Source: BPJO01 sp037189665 (lineage in GTDB: Bacteria > Planctomycetota > Phycisphaerae > Tepidisphaerales > Tepidisphaeraceae). From it: a stretch of DNA of 16,866 bases. The translations under genes and the position numbers were made by a program. This document shows positions 6,344 through 13,211 of this stretch, one piece after another (position 1 is the first letter of the stretch; each line of letters opens with the position of its first letter). The notes under the pieces were generated by a model. That model searched no databases. It saw only the letters and a list, made by a program, of their open reading frames with translations, and had not been told where the DNA came from. The stretch covers positions 1-16,866 of the forward strand of contig JBBCIV010000131.1 of assembly GCA_037189665.1 (NCBI GenBank), read 5' to 3'.

Positions 6344-6373
6344 ATTATCGACAGATCGCCATGAAACCGTCAA
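6344..6373 (-). promoter_or_regulatory. leaderless-type promoter of the sigma-factor gene
   Basis: On the minus strand TTGACG (6373-6368), 18 bp and GATAAT (6349-6344) form the best sigma-70-type promoter in the window (5 of 6 matches in each box). Only seven bases lie between the -10 and ATG 6336, so transcription should begin at or within a base or two of the start codon. There is no Shine-Dalgarno sequence. The rest of the 101-bp spacer up to the phosphatase gene shows A/T runs but no strong terminator. Confidence 0.65.
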
Positions 6374-6437
6374 GCCGGAAGTTCCCTGTAGCATGGGCAA
6401 AGGCCGAAAAAACGTGTTTTCAGCAATAAAAAAGCGT

Positions 6438-7730
6438 TCATCCGCAGCATCGAACCGCGATCAACGTCTGATCGTCCGCCGGCTGGCCGTTGCCGCTGAA
6501 GGCATTGAGGGCATCGCAGATTTTATCGATGCAGACGGTGGAACTGTCGCTGGTGCAGGTAAGAGCAACCGCATCGAGGCGTTCGGTGCCGAAGAGGTCG
6601 CGGCCGCCTGGGACGACGGATGGGGCCATCGCTTCGGTGACGCCATCGGTGTAGAGCAGCAGCAGGTCGTGCTCCTGAAGCTGAACCGTCGTCTCGTCAT
6701 AGGAAACGGGCGTCAGGATGCCGAGAGGCAGGTCGCCGACGGCGTCAAGCGAGATGACCTTGCCGTCGCGGATGACGCGCGGCGGGTTATGTCCCGCGCG
6801 GGCGTAGGTGAGCGTGCGGGATCGGCGATCGAGGACGGCGTAGAACGCGGTGACGAACGTGCCGCCGCGCGCGTAGGAACGGGAGATCTGCTCGTTCAGC
6901 GCCGCCAGCATCGCGCCGGGGCGTTCGCCGGCGTGGGCGTGCGAATGGACGAGCGTCCGCGTGATCGCCATGAGCACCGCCGCCGGCGTGCCGTGGCCGG
7001 AAACGTCGGCGATCAGCACGCCCCACTTGTCGTCGCCCAACGGGAGGAAATCGTAGTAATCCCCGCCGGCGCGGGCGCTGGTCTTGTAGTGGACGGCGAT
7101 GTCGTAATCGCCGATCGTCGGCATGGCTTGCGGGAGGAGAGATCGCTGGATTTCGCCGACCGCGCGAAGCTCTTTATCCAGCGATGCCAGCGCGGCGGTA
7201 AGCTGGTTCCGCAACACGAGGTTATGCGTCCCGCGGCCGAACAATCCCGACTGCCAGTGCAGGGTGGGGATGACCGCCGGATCGAACTCCACCTCCGGCG
7301 GCAACAGCAGGACCGATACGTTCATCGCCTTTGTCCCGTCATAATGCGGCAGGCCCACCGCCCACTGAAAGCCGTGCAGATAGAAATGGCCGGGATCGTC
7401 GGATTTCAGCCTCGACGGAAGGTCATCGATGATGACCGGGCGATCGGCATAGGCGATCTCGCCCAGAATTCCACCCGATAGCAACGGCAGCCGATGCCGC
7501 TCTTTCCACGGGTTGATCTCCTCCTCAAACCGGCTCGACCGCGTCACCAGATAGCCCGGCGGCTCGACGTCCCGACGCGAAAGCGATACGTAATGGTCGT
7601 ACGGAATAAGCTGAACGATGCCTTCCCAATAGCGCTCGACGAACTCCGTCGGGTCGGTGACGTCGGAGATCGCCTTCATCGTGCGATCGACGATCTCCAA
7701 CTCTTCCTGCCAGGAAAGGCTTTTCGGCAT
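6438..7730 (-). CDS. PP2C-type (RsbU/SpoIIE) serine phosphatase with GAF-like sensor domain
   Basis: A 430-aa protein. Residues ~10-165 form a GAF-like domain (start around ELEIVDRTMKAISDVTD; VIIDDLPSRL is typical of GAF domains), then a helical linker (~170-200, EIQRSLLPQAMP, the usual SpoIIE entry sequence) and a complete PPM phosphatase domain. Metal-binding motifs are intact: GGDYYD (222-227), ADVSGHG (241-247), ARAGHNPP (310-317), LLYTDGVTEAM (358-368) and DDQTLIAV (419-426). Family role: dephosphorylates a serine on an anti-sigma-factor antagonist in partner-switching pathways, steered by a ligand or signal at the GAF domain. It is cytoplasmic, without membrane segments. It lies 101 bp upstream of the sigma-factor gene on the same strand, which suggests a functional link, but no antagonist or anti-sigma gene is present here. 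TACCAT (7742-7737) lies 6 nt before ATG 7730. Confidence 0.88.
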   Translation of the reverse strand: MPKSLSWQEELEIVDRTMKAISDVTDPTEFVERYWEGIVQLIPYDHYVSLSRRDVEPPGYLVTRSSRFEEEINPWKERHRLPLLSGGILGEIAYADRPVIIDDLPSRLKSDDPGHFYLHGFQWAVGLPHYDGTKAMNVSVLLLPPEVEFDPAVIPTLHWQSGLFGRGTHNLVLRNQLTAALASLDKELRAVGEIQRSLLPQAMPTIGDYDIAVHYKTSARAGGDYYDFLPLGDDKWGVLIADVSGHGTPAAVLMAITRTLVHSHAHAGERPGAMLAALNEQISRSYARGGTFVTAFYAVLDRRSRTLTYARAGHNPPRVIRDGKVISLDAVGDLPLGILTPVSYDETTVQLQEHDLLLLYTDGVTEAMAPSVVPGGRDLFGTERLDAVALTCTSDSSTVCIDKICDALNAFSGNGQPADDQTLIAVRCCG

Positions 7731-7791
7731 GTTGGTATGGTAGTCGTGACATATCGGATTTCGACCCGAGTGCCGGTGTTTATCAAAGCGC

Positions 7792-8706
7792 TTATTCCAT
7801 CGCCATCTCCGCCGGCGCGTTGCGGTGCACGCAGGCGCGCGGGCCGACGCCGTACGCGGTCGCGAATACCTTGTAAAACTGCGCGTAACTCCCGAACCCC
7901 GCGGCGTACGCCGCCTCGGTCATGTTCGGCCGCGACGGGTGGCGATAGTGGTCCCAGAACCTTCGTAATCTCAGCGAGTTCCGATAGCGCGAGAGCGGCA
8001 CGCCCACCTGCCGCGCGAAAACGCGGCTGAGGTAATCCGTGCTCACGCCACACCGCTTCGCCAGCCGCCGAAGGTTGAGGGGCTCCAGTTCGTCTGCCAG
8101 CAGCGACAGCGCCTTGCGAACCGCCGGGTGAAGCGGGACCGCGCGCGACGCGCCGACCGCTCCGCGCTGGTTGCGCCAGCTCAGCAACAACAGGTGCCGC
8201 AGGCCGGCGTTCAGCCAATCCGGGTCGTCGTGCTCAAACCGAAAATCCGACGCGAACCCAAAGCCGGCCTCGCGATTCAGCACTTCCGGGTCGAGCCCGT
8301 CCTCCATCATCGCGTCCATCGTCTTGCGAACGAGATCGAACGATTCTGGCGCCAGGCGGGCGTGCAAAACGCTCTCAGGATGGTCCGGCTCTCGCCGCAG
8401 TCCGGCGTATCGCGATCCGACGCAGGCCTGGGCAATCAATTCCGGCTTGAAGACGGCCACGTAGTACCGCGCGTCCGGCGAGCGATCGACCAGTTGATGC
8501 TCCTGCGACGGAAACATCCACAGCAACGTGCGAGGCGGAAACGTAAACCGCCGCCCCGCGACCACGTAGGCGATCGTCCCGCGCTCGACCAGGTTCAGCT
8601 CCAGTTCCGCGTGGTGATGGGCCTTCAGAATGGGCGGGTTCTTCGCGGCGTCGGCGACAAAGACGAAACCGTCGTACTGCGGCGCGAGTTTCAGGTCCTC
8701 AAGCAT
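7792..8706 (-). CDS. AraC-family transcriptional regulator with cupin sensor domain
   Basis: A 304-aa regulator. The N-terminal part (~10-90) looks like an AraC-type cupin (HHHAELELNLVERG, then FPPRTLLWMFPSQEHQL); the C-terminal ~100 residues are the double HTH (LNLRRLAKRCGVSTDYLSRVF as first, MTEAAYAAGFGSYAQFYKVF as second, followed by YGVGPRA). The middle region (~95-195) is not recognised. Such proteins usually sense a sugar or related small molecule. The gene is divergent from galM with 86 bp between start codons, so it is the natural candidate to control the galM-oxygenase unit and itself. TTGAAT-N16-CATTAT precedes ATG 8706. The stop codon is 61 bp from the phosphatase gene start on the same strand. 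Confidence 0.88.
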   Translation of the reverse strand: MLEDLKLAPQYDGFVFVADAAKNPPILKAHHHAELELNLVERGTIAYVVAGRRFTFPPRTLLWMFPSQEHQLVDRSPDARYYVAVFKPELIAQACVGSRYAGLRREPDHPESVLHARLAPESFDLVRKTMDAMMEDGLDPEVLNREAGFGFASDFRFEHDDPDWLNAGLRHLLLLSWRNQRGAVGASRAVPLHPAVRKALSLLADELEPLNLRRLAKRCGVSTDYLSRVFARQVGVPLSRYRNSLRLRRFWDHYRHPSRPNMTEAAYAAGFGSYAQFYKVFATAYGVGPRACVHRNAPAEMAME

Positions 8707-8714
8707 AATGACAA

Positions 8715-8742
8715 ATAATGATCACTCGTGTCCGCTATTCAA
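8715..8742 (-). promoter_or_regulatory. promoter of the AraC-type gene in the divergent spacer
   Basis: On the minus strand TTGAAT (8742-8737), a 16-bp spacer and CATTAT (8720-8715) precede ATG 8706 by 8 nt, again leaving little or no 5' leader. The 86-bp spacer 8707-8792 also has to hold the galM promoter (GATAAC at 8773-8778 or TAACTT at 8775-8780), so both promoters and any AraC site are tightly packed. I could not identify a convincing pair of AraC half-sites. Confidence 0.5.
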
Positions 8743-8787
8743 GAGGAATCTCGTTGCCGATCGGGTTAACTTGATAACTTGGCGGTC

Positions 8788-8796
8788 ATGGAATGA
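8788..8796 (+). other. two-codon ORF (ATG GAA TGA) overlapping the galM start
   Basis: ATG 8788 opens a frame that stops after one further codon; its TGA (8794-8796) overlaps the galM ATG (8793-8795). TAACTT (8775-8780) lies 7 nt before ATG 8788, the same spacing seen before other genes here, so the leaderless start might be this ATG, with galM translated by re-initiation. It may equally be chance, with galM simply starting at 8793. Confidence 0.3.
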
Positions 8797-9833
8797 TCAA
8801 TTCAAGCCCGATTGGAACTCTGCCCACCGGCGAGGCCGTTGAGTCGTTTACGCTCAACGGCGCAGGCGGCCTGTCGCTTCAGGCGATCACCTACGGCGGA
8901 ATCGTCACGCACCTGCGCGTGCCCGATCGGGCAGGAAAGCTGGCGGACGTGGTGCTGGGGTTTGATCGCCTGGAGGATTATCTTTCGCCCCACCCCTACT
9001 TCGGCGCGATCGCCGGGCGCGTGGCGGGACGCATCACGCGCGGGCAATTCACGCTTGATGGAAAAACCTACGAACTCGAACGCAACGACCCGCCGAACCA
9101 CCTGCACGGCGGCGCGAGGGGGTTCGACAAGCACCTCTGGAAAGCCGAACCGTTGACGCGCGACGGCTCGCCGGCGGTGCGGTTTTCGCGCCTCAGCCCA
9201 GACGGCGAGTGCGGCTATCCGGGGAACGTGGCTGTGTCGGTGACGTACAGCGTTACGCCGGACAACGCGTTCGTCATTGAATCCGAAGCCACGAGCGACC
9301 GCGCGACGCCGTTCAGCCTGACGCATCACTCGTACTTCAACCTCGCCGGCGAGGGCAGCGGCTCGGCGGAGGGACACGAGTTGCAGATTTTCGCCGATGC
9401 GTTCGCCCCCTCCGACGCCCAGTTCGCGCTGCTGGGCCGTCGCGAGCCGGTGGCGGATCGCGGCAACGACCTGCGAAATCCCCGCACGGTTCGCGATGTC
9501 GTCCCGAACCTGCTCGCCGGCCACGGCGATCTGTACTTCGTGCGTCGCCCGCGAGGCGAAACGCTCGTCATCGCCGCCCGCCTGCGCGATCCGACGAGCG
9601 GGCGAACGATGACCGTCCAAACAACTGAAGATTGCATCCAGCTTTACACCGGCGTCTACCTCGACGGCACGCTGACCGGCAAATCCGGCCAGCCTTACGG
9701 AAAGCACGCCGGGCTCTGCCTGGAATGCGAAGGGTATCCGGACGGCGTCAACGCGCCGTCGTGCGGCGACATCCTCCTGCGTCCCGGCCAGGTGAGCCGG
9801 CAGACGACGATCTACGAGTTTTCCGTCTCCTAA
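8793..9833 (+). CDS. galM: aldose 1-epimerase (galactose mutarotase)
   Basis: A 346-aa protein of normal family length. It interconverts the alpha and beta anomers of aldohexoses, feeding for example the Leloir pathway. Visible signature residues: GAIAGRVAGRI (71-81), NHLHGG (102-107) whose H105 fits the substrate-binding His, LTHHSYFNLAG (176-186) with H179 as the catalytic acid, and LCLECEGYPDGVN (308-320) with E311 as the catalytic base. There is no signal peptide, so it acts in the cytoplasm, unlike secreted mutarotases. Its stop is 18 nt before the next gene, and the two probably form an operon facing away from the AraC-type gene. The natural sugar may differ from galactose given the partner gene. 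ATG 8793 is the first start that gives the full domain. Confidence 0.93.
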   Translation: MINSSPIGTLPTGEAVESFTLNGAGGLSLQAITYGGIVTHLRVPDRAGKLADVVLGFDRLEDYLSPHPYFGAIAGRVAGRITRGQFTLDGKTYELERNDPPNHLHGGARGFDKHLWKAEPLTRDGSPAVRFSRLSPDGECGYPGNVAVSVTYSVTPDNAFVIESEATSDRATPFSLTHHSYFNLAGEGSGSAEGHELQIFADAFAPSDAQFALLGRREPVADRGNDLRNPRTVRDVVPNLLAGHGDLYFVRRPRGETLVIAARLRDPTSGRTMTVQTTEDCIQLYTGVYLDGTLTGKSGQPYGKHAGLCLECEGYPDGVNAPSCGDILLRPGQVSRQTTIYEFSVS

Positions 9834-9851
9834 CCCGCGCGAGTCTTTGCA

Positions 9852-12146
9852 ATGAGCCACGACAACGACCACGGAACTGCCGTCCTCACCCGCCCGCCGG
9901 AGAAGCTGGATTACAGTCTCACCGGCGAGAACGCCACGCGCGCGATCGAGCGCGGCCTCGCCGAGGCCGAGTGGTATCAGTGCCCCGTCCCGCGCGCGAC
10001 GATGCGGCAACTCCTCACCCGCCGCGACGGGCCGGCCATTCGCGATACGATCATCTGGTTCGCGCTGATCATCGGCTCGGGCGTTGCCACGTGGTGGCTG
10101 TGGCCTTCGTGGTGGGCTGCCGTTCCGTACATGATCTACGCGGTGCTGTACGCCTCCACGTCCGACTCGCGCTGGCACGAGGCAGGGCACGGCACGGCGT
10201 TCAAGACCGACTGGATGAACAACTGGCTGTACGAGATCGCGTCGTTCATGGTGATGCGCGAATCGACGCTCTGGCGCTGGAGCCACACCCGTCATCACAG
10301 CGACACGATCATCGTCGGCCGCGACCCGGAGATCGCCGTCCCGCGACCGCCGAACCTCCGCGCGATGCTGCTGACCATCATCGGCGTGCAGCTCTACCCG
10401 CCCTACTTCAAGGCGATCATCCGCCACTCGCTCGGCCGCATGTCGGACGCGGAGAAGACGTTCATCCCCGAAAGCGAGTTCAGCAAGATCTACTTCCGCG
10501 CCCGTATCTATGTCGCGATCTACCTGTTCGTGATCGGCCTGTCGATCTACACGTGGAGCATCCTGCCGCTACTGCTGGTCGGCCTGCCGGGCATCTTCGG
10601 CACGTGGCTGATGCTCGTCTACGGCTGGACGCAGCACGCGGGGCTGGCGGAGAACGTGCTCGACCATCGGCTCAACTGCCGCACGGTGTACATGTGCTTC
10701 GTCCACCGGTTCCTGTACTGGAACATGAACTACCACGTCGAGCATCACATGTTCCCGCTAGTGCCGTACCACGCGTTGCCAAAGCTGCACGCGGTGGTGA
10801 AGGACGACATGCCGACGCCCTATCCCAGCCTGTGGGCGGCGTGGAAGGAGATCGTCCCGTCGGTGCTGCGGCAGGTGAAAGACCCGGCGTACTACGTGAA
10901 GCGCAAGCTGCCCGAGCCGCAGACGCGCGTCATCGAGAACCAGCACACCTCGGAGATCGCACCCGACGCCGACGGCTGGATCGAGGTCTGCGCCGCCGCC
11001 GACCTGCCACCGGCGGACGTGATCCGGTTCGATCACGGTCGCAAGACGTTCGCGCTCTATCGCGACGAGGACGGCAAGCTCTACGCCACCGACGGCATCT
11101 GCACGCACGGCAACACGCACCTCGCCGACGGGCTCGTCAAAGGCGGCATCATCGAATGCCCGAAGCACAACGGCCGGTTCAACCTCGCCGACGGCTCGCC
11201 CGCGCGGGCGCCGATCTGCCGCGGACTGGCGACCTACCCCATCGAAGAGCGCCGCGGCCGGCTGTATCTCAACCTCGTCCGCGCCGGCGGAGCGGGGGCG
11301 CGCGAGCAGAAGACGTATCAGTTCCGCGTCGTGAGCAACCAGTGCGTCGCGACGTTCATCAAGGAACTGGTGCTCGAACCGCTGAACGAATCGGACGTCG
11401 TGACCTTCACGCCCGGCGACTACCTCCAGATCGACATCCCGGCGTACGACGAAATCCGCTTCCGCGATTTCGACATCCCCGAGCCGTACAAATCCGTCTG
11501 GAAACGCCAGCACGTGTTCGACCTCGTCGCCCGCAACCCGCAGGCCGGGCGGCGGAACAATTACTCGATCGCCAGCAATCAGGCGACCGAGCGCACGCTG
11601 CGCTTCAACGTCCGCATCGCCACCCCGCCGCCGGGGCAGGATTGCCCGCCGGGCGTGGGGTCGGCGTACGTCTACAGCCTGAAGCCCGGCGACGTCGTGA
11701 CCGCCATCGGCCCGTTCGGCGATTTCCACATCAAGCCCACGCAGCGCGAGATGGTCTACATCGGCGGCGGCGCGGGCATGGCGCCGCTGCGGGCGCACCT
11801 GTCACACCTGCTGGAAAACGAGAAGACCGCCCGCAAGATCAGCTTCTGGTACGGGGCACGATCGAAGCAGGAGATCTTCGACGAGGACCACTTCAACCAA
11901 CTGGCGGGCGACCACCCGAACGTCTCGTTTCACCTGGCGCTGTCGTCGCCGTTGCCCGAGGACGACTGGAAAGGCCTCAGCGGGTTCATCCACGAGGTGG
12001 TGCTCGACCACTACCTACAAAATCACGGCAACCCCAAGGCCGTGGAGTTCTACCTCTGCGGCCCGCCGATGATGATCAAGGCGTGCACCAAGATGCTCGC
12101 CGACCTCGGCGTGCCGGCGAACCACATCGCGTTCGACGAGTTCTGA
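9852..12146 (+). CDS. single-chain MocD-like desaturase/hydroxylase + Rieske ferredoxin + NqrF-like reductase
   Basis: A 764-aa three-part protein. (1) Residues ~60-350: membrane di-iron fatty-acid-desaturase domain with hydrophobic segments (~63-104, ~216-258) and three histidine boxes, HEAGH (109-113), HTRHH (145-149) and HVEHH (295-299); the wording WHEAGHGTAF resembles MocD of rhizopine catabolism. (2) ~373-478: Rieske [2Fe-2S] domain, CTHGN and CPKHNGRF with ligands C417, H419, C436 and H439. (3) ~485-764: FAD/NAD(P)H reductase like the C-terminal part of NqrF (VYIGGGAGMAPLRAH, 635-649; FYLCGPPMMIKACTKML, 733-749; final FDEF). The ferredoxin of true NqrF is absent, replaced by the Rieske part. 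The expected path is NAD(P)H to FAD to Rieske to di-iron centre, giving a self-sufficient oxygenase or desaturase. In rhizobia the equivalents mocD, mocE and mocF are separate genes. The substrate is unknown; cotranscription with galM hints at a sugar or cyclitol (inference). Confidence 0.88.
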   Translation: MSHDNDHGTAVLTRPPEKLDYSLTGENATRAIERGLAEAEWYQCPVPRATMRQLLTRRDGPAIRDTIIWFALIIGSGVATWWLWPSWWAAVPYMIYAVLYASTSDSRWHEAGHGTAFKTDWMNNWLYEIASFMVMRESTLWRWSHTRHHSDTIIVGRDPEIAVPRPPNLRAMLLTIIGVQLYPPYFKAIIRHSLGRMSDAEKTFIPESEFSKIYFRARIYVAIYLFVIGLSIYTWSILPLLLVGLPGIFGTWLMLVYGWTQHAGLAENVLDHRLNCRTVYMCFVHRFLYWNMNYHVEHHMFPLVPYHALPKLHAVVKDDMPTPYPSLWAAWKEIVPSVLRQVKDPAYYVKRKLPEPQTRVIENQHTSEIAPDADGWIEVCAAADLPPADVIRFDHGRKTFALYRDEDGKLYATDGICTHGNTHLADGLVKGGIIECPKHNGRFNLADGSPARAPICRGLATYPIEERRGRLYLNLVRAGGAGAREQKTYQFRVVSNQCVATFIKELVLEPLNESDVVTFTPGDYLQIDIPAYDEIRFRDFDIPEPYKSVWKRQHVFDLVARNPQAGRRNNYSIASNQATERTLRFNVRIATPPPGQDCPPGVGSAYVYSLKPGDVVTAIGPFGDFHIKPTQREMVYIGGGAGMAPLRAHLSHLLENEKTARKISFWYGARSKQEIFDEDHFNQLAGDHPNVSFHLALSSPLPEDDWKGLSGFIHEVVLDHYLQNHGNPKAVEFYLCGPPMMIKACTKMLADLGVPANHIAFDEF

Positions 12147-12160
12147 TCGCAAACGCCCCA

Positions 12161-13090
12161 TCACGCCGCCAACAGTGGTGCGGCGGGTCGGGACACGTCG
12201 ATCGCGCGCGACACCTCATACTTGCCGATCGGCACGATCTGCGTCGCGTAATCGTGCTCCAGATACCGATCGCGCAACTCGCGCGCCTTGGCCGCCATCT
12301 CCGGGTCGTTCTGCTTGATGCGCTGGGGCTTGGCCGGTTTCTCAGTTTCAGTTGCGGGCGGCTTCCCGAAGAAGAATCCGCCCGTCGGACGCACCGGCTT
12401 TTTCTCGCGGGGCTTTCGAACGATCGGCGCGGTCAGCTCCATCGCGGGTGTCGGTTCCTGCGGCAATAGCCTCGGCAGTTCATCGCTCCACTTCATCCCC
12501 GGCGGGATCGGCAGCGCGATGCGCGCCGCATCCATCATTCCCCCGCGCGTCTCGCTCGGAAACCACCACGACGTGGTCGTGTCCCCTTCGCGAATCCGCT
12601 TTTGCCAGAAGATGTGCACGCGGTTTTTCTTCTCGCTGCCCGCGCGAAATGCCAGCGGCACAAAGCCCATCGATTCCCAGAACCGATTCGCCTCGATGTC
12701 CTGCGCGCACCAGCAGCAGTACAACTTGCAGCCATACGCCGACCGCTCAAACTGCGCCTTCAGCAAGTTCGCCGCCACCAGCGACCGGCGAAACGCCGAC
12801 GCCACGCACATCTGAAAGATCACGCCCAGCTCGTCGCGATGCCTATAGCGATCGTTGCCGATCAAGTACCCCGCCAGTTCGCCCGTGGATGTCTCGGCGA
12901 TCAGCACGTGATTCAGCTTCACCTTCCCTTCCAGCGTCGGGCGGTTCATGAATCCAAGCTGCTTGCTTTGCTGCTTCTGCAGCGCATCGATGCCGCCGAT
13001 ATCGGCATCCGTCCCCGGCCAGATGCGAATCTCCACGCGCGATGCCGGAAGCGGAGCAGGCGACGATTTGAACGGGGTGATCTGGTTCAT
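12161..13090 (-). CDS. GNAT-like N-acetyltransferase with a charged C-terminal extension
   Basis: A 309-aa protein. Residues ~18-165 look like a GNAT fold: a first strand VEIRIW, then HVLIAETSTGELAGYLIG (61-78, the beta2-beta3 region), VIFQMCVASAFRRSLVAANLL (90-110) where the acetyl-CoA loop would be R/QxxGxG/A but here reads RRSLVAA, and ANRFWESMGFVPLAFRAG (134-151), the usual C-terminal GNAT strand. A Lys/Pro-rich linker (~225-260) leads to a helical tail with AAKARELRDRYLEHD (266-280) and GKYEVSRAI (289-297), which looks like a separate small module. The acetyl acceptor is unknown. The degenerate P-loop lowers certainty of catalysis. It is convergent with the oxygenase gene (14 nt between stops). 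No convincing promoter or Shine-Dalgarno sequence precedes ATG 13090. Confidence 0.65.
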   Translation of the reverse strand: MNQITPFKSSPAPLPASRVEIRIWPGTDADIGGIDALQKQQSKQLGFMNRPTLEGKVKLNHVLIAETSTGELAGYLIGNDRYRHRDELGVIFQMCVASAFRRSLVAANLLKAQFERSAYGCKLYCCWCAQDIEANRFWESMGFVPLAFRAGSEKKNRVHIFWQKRIREGDTTTSWWFPSETRGGMMDAARIALPIPPGMKWSDELPRLLPQEPTPAMELTAPIVRKPREKKPVRPTGGFFFGKPPATETEKPAKPQRIKQNDPEMAAKARELRDRYLEHDYATQIVPIGKYEVSRAIDVSRPAAPLLAA

Positions 13091-13111
13091 GACAGCGTTC
13101 CAGATTCAGAA

Positions 13112-13143
13112 GAAGGCGAGGAAAGTTTCCTCTCCGCGCCTTC
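13112..13143. repeat. imperfect inverted repeat upstream of the GNAT-like gene
   Basis: GAAGGCG (13112-13118) pairs with CGCCTTC (13137-13143), and inside it AGGAAA (13119-13124) pairs with TTTCCT (13126-13131), leaving a 5-nt bulge (CTCCG). It lies 22 nt upstream of the GNAT-like start codon, so it would form a structure in the 5' leader or act as an operator-like palindrome. Confidence 0.35.
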
Positions 13144-13161
13144 GTGTATGAAAAGTCGACT

Positions 13162-13196
13162 CCGCCCCGGTGCTCTATCCCTTCACACCGGGGCGG
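13162..13196 (-). terminator. terminator of the minus-strand gene ending at 13212
   Basis: CCGCCCCGGTG (13162-13172) and CACCGGGGCGG (13186-13196) form a perfect 11-bp GC-rich stem with a 13-nt loop. On the minus strand it begins 15 nt after the stop codon at 13212-13214 and is followed after eight bases by TTTT, so it fits an intrinsic terminator with a weak U tract. Confidence 0.7.
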
Positions 13197-13211
13197 TGCG
13201 ACAGTGGTGTA

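Noticed and set aside
6279..7481. 400-codon plus-strand frame inside the phosphatase gene
   Set aside because: Antisense shadow of a gene with all PP2C metal motifs.
9632..12469. 945-codon plus-strand frame overlapping galM, the oxygenase and the GNAT-like gene
   Set aside because: Shifted-frame shadow of the 764-aa oxygenase; Arg/His/Pro-rich with no motif, and it runs through the convergent gene.
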